A stretch of 64,000 nt of DNA from Paenibacillus marchantiophytorum (GCF_014640555.1 NZ_BMHE01000009.1:1-64000), one strand, 5' to 3'; positions 52,095-61,605 are shown, counted from the stretch's first letter. Numbers and translations: made by a program. Notes: generated by a model not told the origin, from the letters alone.

Positions 52095-52805
52095 TTACCC
52101 CTTTGCCACATTTGCCGTAATATAAGTAAACGCTATTAGTAAGGTTCGGCATGCCATATCAAATCCCTGCTGGAGGTCTACAACATTGGATCTGACGTTT
52201 TCAACGTGAATCCGATCTCCCGGATACGGCTCTTTTTGCAAAAGATCATCCAGCATCTCGGCATTGATATAGTGAATTTCCATATTTCGTTGATTGCGCA
52301 ATCGATCCAGCGCGGCTTTATGATCCATTTTCAAATTGTACAGTTGAACTTCCAATGAACCGTGAATATGTTTCTCATGCATCCGACGCAAAACGGTAAA
52401 ATACGAAAATCGAGATTTCAACGTCTCCGTTTTCAACTCGAAGAGATCATTCATAAACGTACCCAATTTATCTAAAATGGAAAATAAGCGAATAAGGGCA
52501 TTCTTATAAAAATAAACAAAACGATGATACGATTCCATCTCCTGAGCATCCATTTCTTCAAGAAAGGTTTTGTGAATAAGCTCAGCGTAGCGTTCACAGC
52601 AATATTTGCTTTGTTCCAGCTCGTCCAGCGCATCAATAAAACCTTTGCTCCAGATGGCTTGTCTATGATATTTGGCATATTCCGATGTTAAGTGGTTGTT
52701 CTCTCTCGATTCCAGTTGTTCAATATATACTCTAACGGCATTGCCTGCTTCTAGAAGAAGCCCGCTATCCACCCGTTTCGGTTCATTAAACAGTACGCGC
52801 AGCAT
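52095..52805 (-). CDS. HEPN-like protein (Cthe_2314 type)
   Basis: An almost all-helical 236-residue protein. The C-terminal part contains LRNQRNMEIHYINA, i.e. the Arg-x4-His motif of HEPN domains, and the N-terminal part the conserved FIDALDELEQSKYCCERYAE. HEPN proteins are often RNases in toxin-antitoxin or defence loci, but the Cthe_2314 group is poorly known and occurs as an isolated gene in Firmicutes. ATG 52805 has GGAGGGG seven bases upstream. It lies between EamA and SDR genes in one operon. No antitoxin-like partner is adjacent. Confidence 0.62.
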   Translation of the reverse strand: MLRVLFNEPKRVDSGLLLEAGNAVRVYIEQLESRENNHLTSEYAKYHRQAIWSKGFIDALDELEQSKYCCERYAELIHKTFLEEMDAQEMESYHRFVYFYKNALIRLFSILDKLGTFMNDLFELKTETLKSRFSYFTVLRRMHEKHIHGSLEVQLYNLKMDHKAALDRLRNQRNMEIHYINAEMLDDLLQKEPYPGDRIHVENVRSNVVDLQQGFDMACRTLLIAFTYITANVAKG

Positions 52806-52837
52806 CAGGCACCCCTCCATTGATTAAAATGTAAAAT

Positions 52838-53800
52838 TCAAGCTTTCTCGCTAGCATGGTCACTCATTTCTATTTTCCGCTTAATGGCTTGCGCACGGTC
52901 CCTCTGAACCAAATACATAGCTGCAAGTACCCCGACACCGCCAAATACTTGATTCAACGAAATCGATTCATGCAGAAAAAAGTAGCCTGCAATAGCTGCT
53001 GTTATTGGAAGCAAATAGCCATACGCAGAGGATTTAAACGGTCCTAGCTTGGACAGGCTCCAATTATGAATTGAAAACCCTAATGCTGTAGCCAGCAGGG
53101 AAGTATAGATTAAGGTAATCCACCCTGTCGATGAAATCGCTGCCAAATACGCGCCGTCTGCGCGCATAAGCACAAAGGGCAATAAGGATAGGGCGCCTGC
53201 TGTCATTTCCAGGGAAATGAGCAAAGGCAGCGGATATCGCACGACCAAACGATTCATCCCAATTAAATAGATGGCTCCCATCACACTGCGCATGACGAGT
53301 AAGATATCCCCTTTGAACGTATCCCCTCCGAGGTGAAAACCATCAGGTCCACCCGAAACGATAATAATGACACTGGCTAAGGCGAGGGGAATCCCGAGCA
53401 GAATGCGCCAAGTGAGGCGAACTTGACCTGCGATCAAAGCAAAAATCACCGTGATGACCGGCATAAAGCCTCTGCCTAGGACGGCTCCATTAGCTGAATT
53501 GGAAAACTGCAGCGCATACTGCAGAAGTGCTTCCATGCCTACTGCATTCAGAATCCCCAATCCGCATATGAGCAAAAGATCTTTGGGATCAATCTGCATC
53601 CGGAGAGAACGGGAACGATAATAGAAGTAAGTATAGACCCAGAGGATTGGAATCATACTTGCGAAACGAAGTCCGTTGAAAACGAGGGAATCCCATTCTC
53701 TCCCCCCGATTTTTAGCGAAGCTAAATTAATCCCCCATAGTATGTAAACAAGGACGAAGCCGATGTGTGGATAAAAGGAACGAAGCCGCTCTGAATTCAT
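52838..53800 (-). CDS. EamA/DMT family transporter
   Basis: A 320-residue drug/metabolite transporter with ten TM helices in two EamA repeats (first IGFVLVYILWGINLASLKIG; second MSVMGAIYLIGMN region onward, ALGFSIHNWSLSKLGPFKSS). These export amino acids, metabolites or drugs; the substrate is unknown. Its ATG overlaps the UbiD stop by four bases (ATGA), indicating translational coupling. Confidence 0.87.
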   Translation of the reverse strand: MNSERLRSFYPHIGFVLVYILWGINLASLKIGGREWDSLVFNGLRFASMIPILWVYTYFYYRSRSLRMQIDPKDLLLICGLGILNAVGMEALLQYALQFSNSANGAVLGRGFMPVITVIFALIAGQVRLTWRILLGIPLALASVIIIVSGGPDGFHLGGDTFKGDILLVMRSVMGAIYLIGMNRLVVRYPLPLLISLEMTAGALSLLPFVLMRADGAYLAAISSTGWITLIYTSLLATALGFSIHNWSLSKLGPFKSSAYGYLLPITAAIAGYFFLHESISLNQVFGGVGVLAAMYLVQRDRAQAIKRKIEMSDHASEKA

Positions 53801-55581
53801 GCGAAATATTCCTTCCAGCGGCGTTCAACCAATCCCACGATATCCTCGCGTGGGAACAATTCCGCGGGATGCCCCGGCTTCCTCCGGGCATCCATCACGA
53901 TCGGCAATTCATAGGCAATATGATGGCGGTTAACTTGCGATGCAGCATACATATCGCTGGCCGGATTAAAACATGTGAATACGGTCCCCAAGAACTTGGT
54001 TTGGTCATTCACGATGGCACTGGCTTCATCCACCAGGATGATCAGCGGCCAATCTGTGAGACGACTTGCCGCATTCGCCAGCAAGCGCTGAGGCAGTTCC
54101 GGCTCCGCCGCGTAGGACGCACCTGAGACTACCAGACAGCCGCCGCAATAAACGGCAATGTCTTGGATCTCGGGCAGCTCGCCTGCGGTGTAGGCCCTTG
54201 GCAGCTCGCGCACAGGCACCCCTGTGCCGAGGAGCACGGCTTTACTGCCGCGATTGAGCTGGTCATCTGTATAATCAAGCGCACCCTGCGATGTTTGGTT
54301 GAAAATGAGCAAATCCTGAGCTGGATCAAAACGTTCGAGCACGCTCTCGAGCAGCTGTTTGAAATTGGCCAGCTCTACTGGCTGATCCGTGATGATCAGA
54401 AATTTCGTGAGCGACAGCTGGCCCTCGCCCAAGATTCGAAATGCCGTGCCAAGCGCTTCACGGCTATAGCTCTCGCGGACGACAGCAGCAGTTAACGGGT
54501 GGTACCCTGTCTCAGCGTACGTCCACAGACTTTGCACCCCCGGCAACGCCAGAGGAAACACGGGCCCCAGCAGTCTTTGCAAGAAGTCACCTAGGAAGTA
54601 ATCCTCTTGGCGCGGTTTGCCGACGATCGTCGCGGGATAGATCGCGTCTCTGCGGTGCCACACATGATTCACATGGAAAATGGGTAAATCATGGACGCGT
54701 GAATCATACCCTAAATGGTCGCCGAACGGCCCTTCGGCACGTCTAGTATGCGCCGGAACGACGCCGCATATCGCAAACTCCGCCTCGGCTGCGAGGCGGT
54801 GCCCCCCATGGGGATTCTCCACCATGGGGAGCTTCTGCCCGAGGATGAGCGATGCGAGCATCAGCTTAGGCAGAAGCTCAGGCACCGGCGCAATCGCCGC
54901 AGCGATGAGCGCGGGCGGGCCGCCCAGGAACACGGTGGCGGGCAGCGGTTTCTCCCGCTGCTCCGCTTCGTGGTAATGGGCGCCGCCGCCTCTATGTACT
55001 GGCCAGTGCATCCCGGTCGTCGAGTCATCATATACCTGCATGCGATACATGCCCAAATGATGATGACGGCCATCCGGATGCTCCGTATAGACGAGCGGCA
55101 TCGTAACGAACGGGCCGCCGTCTTCTTGCCAGCTCGTCAGGACGGGCAGTCCAGCGAGTGGGTGGTCACGCTTAAAGCCCCCAAGAATGGGCGCTTGATT
55201 GGGCTGCAGTTTCTTCGTCCCCACCTTCAGCAGGTCGAAGAGCAATGATCTCTCGCCCCAGAGCGCTTGGGGCGTAGGCGGCAGCAACGTGTTTGTTGCG
55301 TTGATAACCGCTTTCATGAATTGCTCTGGTTTTGTGCCGAACGCAAGCTCAACACGACGCTTTGTTCCGAATAGATTCGTAACGACCGGGAACGAGCTGC
55401 CTTTGACATTCGTGAACAGCAAAGCCGGTCCCTGCTCATCAATGACACGGCGATGAATTTCGGCAAGCTCCAGATTCGGATCCACGGGAACCGAAATTTC
55501 AATCAATTCATTCTCGCGGCGCAACACATCCAGAAAAACTCGCAAATTCGTTGAAACGATGAGAATCTCCCCCTTTTCCAA
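53797..55581 (-). CDS. UbiD family (prFMN-dependent) decarboxylase
   Basis: A ~590-residue UbiD-type decarboxylase. Conserved parts include NLRVFLDVLRRENELIEISV, DPNLELAEIHRRV, GMHWPVHRGGGAHYHEAE, and the active-site ENPHGGHR...AEAEFAICG with EGPFGDHLGYDS, giving the Glu/Arg/Glu set. A role in futalosine menaquinone synthesis is plausible because MqnE is encoded 5 kb away, but UbiD enzymes act on many aromatic acids. No UbiX flavin prenyltransferase is in the window. Start is uncertain: TTG 55581 lacks a ribosome site, whereas a strong AGGGGGAG inside the frame is followed only by ATT/ATC codons. Region is GC-rich compared with neighbours. Confidence 0.85.
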   Translation of the reverse strand: MEKGEILIVSTNLRVFLDVLRRENELIEISVPVDPNLELAEIHRRVIDEQGPALLFTNVKGSSFPVVTNLFGTKRRVELAFGTKPEQFMKAVINATNTLLPPTPQALWGERSLLFDLLKVGTKKLQPNQAPILGGFKRDHPLAGLPVLTSWQEDGGPFVTMPLVYTEHPDGRHHHLGMYRMQVYDDSTTGMHWPVHRGGGAHYHEAEQREKPLPATVFLGGPPALIAAAIAPVPELLPKLMLASLILGQKLPMVENPHGGHRLAAEAEFAICGVVPAHTRRAEGPFGDHLGYDSRVHDLPIFHVNHVWHRRDAIYPATIVGKPRQEDYFLGDFLQRLLGPVFPLALPGVQSLWTYAETGYHPLTAAVVRESYSREALGTAFRILGEGQLSLTKFLIITDQPVELANFKQLLESVLERFDPAQDLLIFNQTSQGALDYTDDQLNRGSKAVLLGTGVPVRELPRAYTAGELPEIQDIAVYCGGCLVVSGASYAAEPELPQRLLANAASRLTDWPLIILVDEASAIVNDQTKFLGTVFTCFNPASDMYAASQVNRHHIAYELPIVMDARRKPGHPAELFPREDIVGLVERRWKEYFA

Positions 55582-55613
55582 AATCGTCGTATTCCTTTAA
55601 TTATCGTGTAAGA

Positions 55614-55915
55614 AAAACGGCTTCGCCGCCCTGATAGATCAGTCTCTTCTTAGCGGCTAAGTACAGAGGGAGGGAACTAGGGGACGCTAATTAGGCAAAA
55701 AGTAGGGCTGCGAGGGTAATAGCGGAACTACACGGTCTTATTTCCACAAAAAGCGTTGAAATTCCCTTGAAGCAGCAAAATAGCGTCCTGTAGTTCCCTC
55801 AACCTCCCGATACTGACACTTTTGGCTAAAATAGCGCACCGTAGTTTCCCTTACGTCCGCGCGAGGCAGCTGGAGCTCTGCATTCACTCCAAAACATATA
55901 AACTCTTTATAATTT
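55614..55915. repeat. Intergenic repeat family 1, copy C
   Basis: AACGGCTTCGCCGCCCTGAT leader, then units GGGAACTAGGGGACGCTAAT (near 55674), CGGAACTACACGGTCTTATT (near 55726), AATAGCGTCCTGTAGTTCCC (near 55779) and AATAGCGCACCGTAGTTTCC (near 55831), then the CGCGAGGCAGCTGGAGC tail. Nearly identical to copy B. The 88-codon open frame at 55738-56004 lies in this element and is not a gene. Confidence 0.8.
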
Positions 55916-56003
55916 AATAAAAGGAAATAGCCTTCCCTAAGAAGGCCTTCTCTTCCACAAAGCTTCCTGTGCATCATGCTCCCAAGGAGCTTGCTCGACG
56001 CCA

Positions 56004-56903
56004 CTAAGCTTTGCGGTCATATAAAGTTAAGACGCACAGATAACATAAGAATCCGAACATACAAGCGACAATAACCGCATGGATCATGCCGGTGAACAGA
56101 TAGGCCACTTCGTTGCCCATCGACCAAGTGACAACCGCGCCGCTAGCCACTTGCAGGGAAACAAGAATGAGCGACCATTTGCTGCCAAAGCGCAGCTTGT
56201 CCGAGTCATGATAATGCTTTTTGGCTTGCAAATACAGAAACAGGATACAAATAAAGAGCAGCAGCGCCGCGATGCGATGAGTAAAAACAATCCCCGTAGA
56301 ACCACTTAGTTCAGGGATGACTGCGCCATTGCATAGAGGCCAGCCTGAGCAACCGCCCGACGAAACCGTATGGCGTACAAATGCTCCGAAATACACAACA
56401 ACATAACTGTATACCGTTGTAATCCACACGATAGCTTTGAAGCTGCTGCGGATGGCGGTATCTCGCTGGAATTGCCCCCACGATGTAAATACAAGCGCCA
56501 AGAGCAATGAAAAAGCAAAAGCTAGCAAAGAGAGTCCGAAATGAAGCGCCAGTACGAGGGAAGACTGCGGCCATACAACAGCCATTGCTCCCATCGCTGC
56601 TTGAATCAGCGTCATCAATACGGTGGCAGAAATAAAAAATTTAGCATCTTTACGTTTCACATAGCGAAAAACAAGAATGAATGTGGCAACCAGAATTAAG
56701 GTTACAATACCAACTACTAAGCGATGGCTGTACTCGATCATCGATGAGATCGTATGCGCAGGGACGAATTTCCCATTACATAGCGGCCACTCATCTCCGC
56801 AGCCTCTGCCTGCGTCCGCCTTGGTGACCAAGGCGCCCATAGCAAGAATGAGAAACATGCCGATGGCGGAAAGATTCGCTAATCTTTGAATCAGTTTTTG
56901 CAT
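56004..56903 (-). CDS. ctaA: Haem A synthase CtaA
   Basis: An eight-TM membrane enzyme that oxidises haem O to haem A for aa3-type oxidases. Cys pairs CGDEWPLC (about 38) and CSGWPLC, and conserved haem-ligand histidines in IEYSHRLVV, LALHFGLS, FGAFVRHT and FTHRIAALL. The frame opens at 57053, but ATG 56903 (MQKLIQRLANLSAIGM) has AGGTG seven bases upstream and gives 299 residues, the normal length. No ctaB or oxidase genes are adjacent. Confidence 0.93.
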   Translation of the reverse strand: MQKLIQRLANLSAIGMFLILAMGALVTKADAGRGCGDEWPLCNGKFVPAHTISSMIEYSHRLVVGIVTLILVATFILVFRYVKRKDAKFFISATVLMTLIQAAMGAMAVVWPQSSLVLALHFGLSLLAFAFSLLLALVFTSWGQFQRDTAIRSSFKAIVWITTVYSYVVVYFGAFVRHTVSSGGCSGWPLCNGAVIPELSGSTGIVFTHRIAALLLFICILFLYLQAKKHYHDSDKLRFGSKWSLILVSLQVASGAVVTWSMGNEVAYLFTGMIHAVIVACMFGFLCYLCVLTLYDRKA

Positions 56904-57081
56904 GATTGCACCTACTTTTATGTCGTGACTTCTGTCCATCATGTCGAAAAAGGGAGTTCCGTTTTCAATTATAGCTTTAAAAACAAGGCAAATCCATTCG
57001 CAATTGTTACAAAGCTCCGAAACCAAGCTAAAGCCGGCTTGCGTGTTCATCATCTATTCACGTATTCAAATTGGCGGCTCA

Positions 57082-57142
57082 AAAAAATCTCTCTTGCCCG
57101 TACATCAAGGTCAAAGACCCCTTGTACAGAAAAGAGAGATTT
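57082..57142 (-). terminator. Terminator of the thioredoxin-like gene
   Basis: On the minus strand AAAATCTCTCTT and AAGAGAGATTTT form the outer stem with an inner GTACAAGG/CCTTGATGTAC stem, followed by TTTTT. Confidence 0.8.
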
Positions 57143-57151
57143 TGGTCGGTT

Positions 57152-57496
57152 TTAGGTATGCAAAGCAGCCGAAACTTCCAACGCACGACCAAGAAACTGT
57201 TCGATTTCTTCGCGGGTTTTGCGCAGTTTATTAACGAAACGGACTAGTTCCTTGCCATTCTGGAAAGCAATAAAGCTAGGAATACCGAGAATATTCAGCT
57301 GTTCACAAAGCTCCGGCACTTCATCACGATCCAATTCAATAAAGGTGATACGCCCAGCATAGTCTTGCTCAACAGACGGCATGAAGGGATCGATATAATG
57401 GCAATCTTTGCACCATGTTGTCTTGAAGATGGCCACGGTCAAAACAGGCTGCGAGATTTGTTCTTGGAATGCTTGGTCATTGGAAACTTTCAACAT
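57152..57496 (-). CDS. Thioredoxin family protein (CKDC active site)
   Basis: A 114-residue thioredoxin-fold protein with the redox pair WCKDCH near 30 and cis-Pro in GIPSFIAF. The site differs from TrxA (CGPC), and its basic/acidic CKDC suggests another partner. It resembles B. subtilis YtpP-type small thioredoxins. ATG 57496 has GTGAGGTG six bases ahead; the frame opens three codons earlier with a GTG that is part of that site. It stands alone between terminators. Confidence 0.85.
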   Translation of the reverse strand: MLKVSNDQAFQEQISQPVLTVAIFKTTWCKDCHYIDPFMPSVEQDYAGRITFIELDRDEVPELCEQLNILGIPSFIAFQNGKELVRFVNKLRKTREEIEQFLGRALEVSAALHT

Positions 57497-57641
57497 AGCG
57501 AGCACCTCACTGCATGGAAAATGTATAACTTGTAGCCTTTAGCATGCCCCAAAAGTCAGATCAAGTCAATGATTCAGGAAATAAAGTTCGTTAGTCAATG
57601 TCCAGTATTTATCCCTTCAGAAGGCGCTTCGCCGTCCCATT

Positions 57642-57672
57642 AAAAGCCGGGGAATAGTCCGCGGCTCTCTTT
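57642..57672 (-). terminator. Terminator of the VCBS-SLH gene
   Basis: On the minus strand AGCCGCGG and CCCCGGCT form a stem around ACTATT, followed by TTTTAA. Confidence 0.6.
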
Positions 57673-57678
57673 ATGTGA

Positions 57679-60600
57679 TTACTTATTAATCAACTTTGCT
57701 TGCTGTAACAATCTTGTTACAACTGCAGCTGTTTGTGCACGTGTTAGGTGACTTGCTGCTGTAAGTTGTTGATTATCGCCTTGCATGATATTGTTGATGA
57801 CCATAAGTGCTACGGCTCTCTTCGCCCAACCAGAAACTTGTTGACTGTCCTCAAACGGACTTAATGCAGTATTCGCCTCGGCATCTGTTACGGTCGATGC
57901 AAGCGAAGTGATCGCCATCGCTCTAGATAAGATCACAGCGGCTTCTTGCCTTGTAATCGTCTGATACGGTCTGAACGTATTATCCTCATAACCTTGAACA
58001 AGTTGATACGTTAAAGCCGCTTGTACAACAGATGCATACCAATCTGAGGACTTCACATCCTGTGGCAAGTTGATTTGCCCCACTGACTTCAAGCCCAATG
58101 CTCTAACAACAATCGCGAGAAACTCTGCACGGTTGACATCTTGATCAGGTTGAAAGGATGTTGTTGTAACACCATCAACAATGAGGCGTGAAGCCATGTT
58201 ATTGACGTCATTTTGACTCCAATGCCCTTGCACATCGGCGAATTTCTTCGAGTTCCATAAAATCGAATAGGTACTATTCGTTAAGCTATTCAATACGGCA
58301 TGTGGTTTGCCGTCTTTTGTAAAGACATTTGTTGGTATATGGGATATTGTTCCATCTCCATTTAATACAACACCAGTTGTTATTTGAGTGGAATCGATTA
58401 AATTCGGCAATACAATCTCACGTGACACATAATGATCGAATTGATCGATCTTAATGGTACGATCCCCATACGTAGCATTAATTTCAAAATTAATCGCTGG
58501 AGCAACCAAAGTCACATTTTGGTTAGCAGCGGCAGAATCAAGCGATTTCTTACTTTCAGCAGAAGGTTTTCCCATTCGAATGCTTAACTTAATGTCTTCT
58601 AGATTCACGTTATTGCCAAACTGAGACACGATTTGATCAATTTTCAGCTGATTCGATTGGATGGTATAAATCGCATCATTGGTACGGATTTCAATAACTG
58701 TATTTGTCTTCTCCAATGATTTAATCATTTTACCGTTCAATTCTGTCTGGATTACATCTGATTTAGAAGTTACTGGAATAAGGAGTGTTTGATTGTTTTT
58801 ACCTTCCAGTACAGCAATCAATTTCTCAGCATCTATGGACACAATCGTCGTCGATTGTCCTCCAACAACAACTTCTTTCAACGTCGTCAAGTTATCTAGC
58901 TTTACACCATCCAATATAATAGGGTTGCCTGGTTGTATGGCTGATGATCCACTTTCCGAATTCGAGGATGAACGATCTTCTTTTTCAATTTGGAGCACTG
59001 CCGTTGAAGGAGTACCGATGACCGCATCTGCCGAAGGAGCACTTATTTGAACATTCAACGATTTATTGCCCGCGACTATATGATTGTTCACGATCGGTAT
59101 CATAAAAAATTGGCTAGTCTCACCATCTTGGAACTGTAACGTACCCGTAGTTGCCGTATAATCGACACCAGCTATAGCAGTTCCATCCGAAGTCGCATAT
59201 ACAACACTTGTTACGCCTGTACTACTGCCTTCCCTACTAACAGTAACCTTCGCGCTGCCGCTATTCTCTTTAGCACTATAGGTTGTTGCAGCCAGCTTCA
59301 CTTTCCATTTAGGAGGGAAGCTTTTGATAATCGTGACATTGCCGGCAAAGTCGTTTGCCGTTGCTAGATCATCTTTACCATCGTTATTAAAATCGCCAGC
59401 CGCAACCGACCGAGGCGCAACATCGGTACTATAACTATTTTCCAAGCTAAAACTGCCCGTACCATCGCCCATAAATACAGATATTGACTGTAATAAAGCA
59501 GGAACTGCAATATCCAACTTCTCATCCCCGTTATAATCACCAACGGCTAATGAATAAACCTGATTCGGCAATGAAGAAATCGCTTCATCTCGGAATGTGC
59601 CCGTTTGATCACCAAAGAGAATATGAAGTGAATATTCTGACGGACCATTATTAGCAACCGCTATATCAGCCCATCCATCACGATTAAAATCACCTGTAGC
59701 AAGCTCACTTGGCTCGCTGATGCCCCCATATTCGCCACCAGAGGTAAACGTCCCATCCCCTTGTCCATGCAAAATATATACTTTCTTCGTTCCCTTGTTA
59801 GCTATAGCTAGATCGATCTTGTCATCATCATTAAAATAACCCGAAACGATGGAATTGGGCGAGGCGATTCGATTATCAGCTGGTTGATCCTCCAACTCAA
59901 ATTCCCCTTTGCCGTCTCCAAGCATCACACTTAATTGGTTGGATCCTGTATGGGCTACGGCTAGATCAGGATTATTGTCCCCATTAAAATCAGCAACAGT
60001 AATTGTTCTAGCTTTAGAATTAGGTACGATGCTAGAATCAAATTTTTTGCTAATAAATGATCCTGTCCCATCGTTTAATAAACGTGTTATGGTATTATCA
60101 CCCGAATTAGCAATGACCAGATCTGGTTTACCATCGTGGTTAAGGTCAGCTGACAATAGTTGAACAGGCTTACTCCCAACTGCATACTTAATGGCGGCTG
60201 CAAACTGACCTTTTCCATTACCTCGCATGATGGACACATTATTAGAATTATAATTTGCCGTTGCTATATCCAAATTACCATCTCCGTCAAAGTCGAAACT
60301 TGTAACTGACAATGGTAGACTGCCACTAACATCATAATTAACGGATGCAAGTAAAGTTCCGTCTCCTCTACCCAGTAAAATGGCAGCAAAATTGATATTA
60401 TTACCAAACTCATCATAATTTGTAGCTATTACATCCATTTTATTATCAGAATTGAAATCAGCAATAACTACTTGAGAGAAAGAACCTTGTACAATATATC
60501 GATCTGCAGCTTGCAATGATAACCTTGATCCTACGCTATCATTTAATAAAATGGATACTTGAGTTGCCTCCGAACAACCAACGGCCAGATCAAGATCACC

Positions 60601-61605
60601 ATCACCGTCTAGATCAGCGAGTGCAAGCGAGTAGGGATCATCGAGAGCAGGTACGTATGAATTTGAACAGCTAGCCTTAAATTTAACGGCAGGTGCAAAG
60701 AAACCGTGTCCGTCACCTTGAAGAATAGAGATTCCAGCCGAATCTCCAGTAGTAACCACAACAATATCCGCATGACCATCCCCATTCATATCTCCAATAA
60801 CAGATGTTTTGGGGTTATTCCCTACAGGATATTCAGCAGTTAACATTCCCCTCAAGTTCCCATCATTTGTTAAAACAGAGACTTTCCCAGCTCCGCTATG
60901 GGTAACAATAAAATCTAAGCTGCCATCCCCGTTAATGTCACCCGCAGTAATAGAACTAGGCTTATATCCTACTCGAATCGGGATCGGCTCACTAAATGCA
61001 AGCGTCCCATCGGATTCTGGAGGTTTACCAAGCAGCAATACAATATGATATTCATTTGTACTAGAGTCACCGTTAGATACAGCCAAATCCATAATCGAAT
61101 CTTTGTTGAAATCCCCTATCGTTACTGAATTAGGCGTAAATGTTTTGTATTCAGCACTATTGATATAGACATTATAGTTTACTGTGGACTTAAACTCCCC
61201 GCCTGCTTGACCTATCAATACAGAAACCGTACTAGAATTACTATCACTATCTCCATCCCCACTGTTAGCTGTTACAATATCTACGATATTGTCCCCATTC
61301 AGATCGCCAACAGCTACATCACTGGGATTAATACCAACCGGAAATTGTTTCTCCTGATAATGACCAGCACGATCATTAAGTAGGATAGAAATCTGGTTCT
61401 CATACGAGTTCGCAGTTACTAGATCAGGTAGTCCATCTTGATTAAAATCACCAACAGCGGTCGCATTAGGCTGAGAGCCTAATCTGAAATTCTCAGCTCT
61501 TTCAAAGTTTGATATGCCTAATGCGGTAGTAGGTAGAATAAGTACAAATAAACATAAACTTACAACAATTAATTTCAATCTCCTAAAACTAACTTTCTTC
61601 GACAT
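57679..61605 (-). CDS. Large cell-surface protein: VCBS/FG-GAP repeats, Calx-beta and SLH domains
   Basis: About 1308 residues. N-terminal signal peptide (LKLIVVSLCLFVLILPTTALG), then about 14 VCBS/FG-GAP repeats with Ca2+-binding loops (DFNQDGLPDLVTANSYENQI and similar, each ~55 residues, to about 770), a Calx-beta domain (about 780-880), a Ser-rich spacer, a region of unknown fold (about 900-1120), and three C-terminal SLH domains (FADVQGHWSQNDVNNM; FRPYQTITRQEAAVILSR; SWAKRAVALM-type) that hold it to pyruvylated cell-wall polymer. It is a calcium-dependent adhesin or matrix protein by inference. The ATG lies 18 bases after AGGGAG; a TTG at 61614 is spaced better. Single-gene unit. Confidence 0.88.
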   Translation of the reverse strand: MSKKVSFRRLKLIVVSLCLFVLILPTTALGISNFERAENFRLGSQPNATAVGDFNQDGLPDLVTANSYENQISILLNDRAGHYQEKQFPVGINPSDVAVGDLNGDNIVDIVTANSGDGDSDSNSSTVSVLIGQAGGEFKSTVNYNVYINSAEYKTFTPNSVTIGDFNKDSIMDLAVSNGDSSTNEYHIVLLLGKPPESDGTLAFSEPIPIRVGYKPSSITAGDINGDGSLDFIVTHSGAGKVSVLTNDGNLRGMLTAEYPVGNNPKTSVIGDMNGDGHADIVVVTTGDSAGISILQGDGHGFFAPAVKFKASCSNSYVPALDDPYSLALADLDGDGDLDLAVGCSEATQVSILLNDSVGSRLSLQAADRYIVQGSFSQVVIADFNSDNKMDVIATNYDEFGNNINFAAILLGRGDGTLLASVNYDVSGSLPLSVTSFDFDGDGNLDIATANYNSNNVSIMRGNGKGQFAAAIKYAVGSKPVQLLSADLNHDGKPDLVIANSGDNTITRLLNDGTGSFISKKFDSSIVPNSKARTITVADFNGDNNPDLAVAHTGSNQLSVMLGDGKGEFELEDQPADNRIASPNSIVSGYFNDDDKIDLAIANKGTKKVYILHGQGDGTFTSGGEYGGISEPSELATGDFNRDGWADIAVANNGPSEYSLHILFGDQTGTFRDEAISSLPNQVYSLAVGDYNGDEKLDIAVPALLQSISVFMGDGTGSFSLENSYSTDVAPRSVAAGDFNNDGKDDLATANDFAGNVTIIKSFPPKWKVKLAATTYSAKENSGSAKVTVSREGSSTGVTSVVYATSDGTAIAGVDYTATTGTLQFQDGETSQFFMIPIVNNHIVAGNKSLNVQISAPSADAVIGTPSTAVLQIEKEDRSSSNSESGSSAIQPGNPIILDGVKLDNLTTLKEVVVGGQSTTIVSIDAEKLIAVLEGKNNQTLLIPVTSKSDVIQTELNGKMIKSLEKTNTVIEIRTNDAIYTIQSNQLKIDQIVSQFGNNVNLEDIKLSIRMGKPSAESKKSLDSAAANQNVTLVAPAINFEINATYGDRTIKIDQFDHYVSREIVLPNLIDSTQITTGVVLNGDGTISHIPTNVFTKDGKPHAVLNSLTNSTYSILWNSKKFADVQGHWSQNDVNNMASRLIVDGVTTTSFQPDQDVNRAEFLAIVVRALGLKSVGQINLPQDVKSSDWYASVVQAALTYQLVQGYEDNTFRPYQTITRQEAAVILSRAMAITSLASTVTDAEANTALSPFEDSQQVSGWAKRAVALMVINNIMQGDNQQLTAASHLTRAQTAAVVTRLLQQAKLINK

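Noticed and set aside
52095..52805. HEPN-based toxin-antitoxin or defence system
   Set aside because: No antitoxin or nucleotidyltransferase partner is adjacent; neighbours are metabolic genes with coupled translation.
55738..56004. 88-codon minus-strand frame before ctaA end
   Set aside because: Lies inside repeat family 1 copy C and directly abuts ctaA; it is repeat sequence read as protein.
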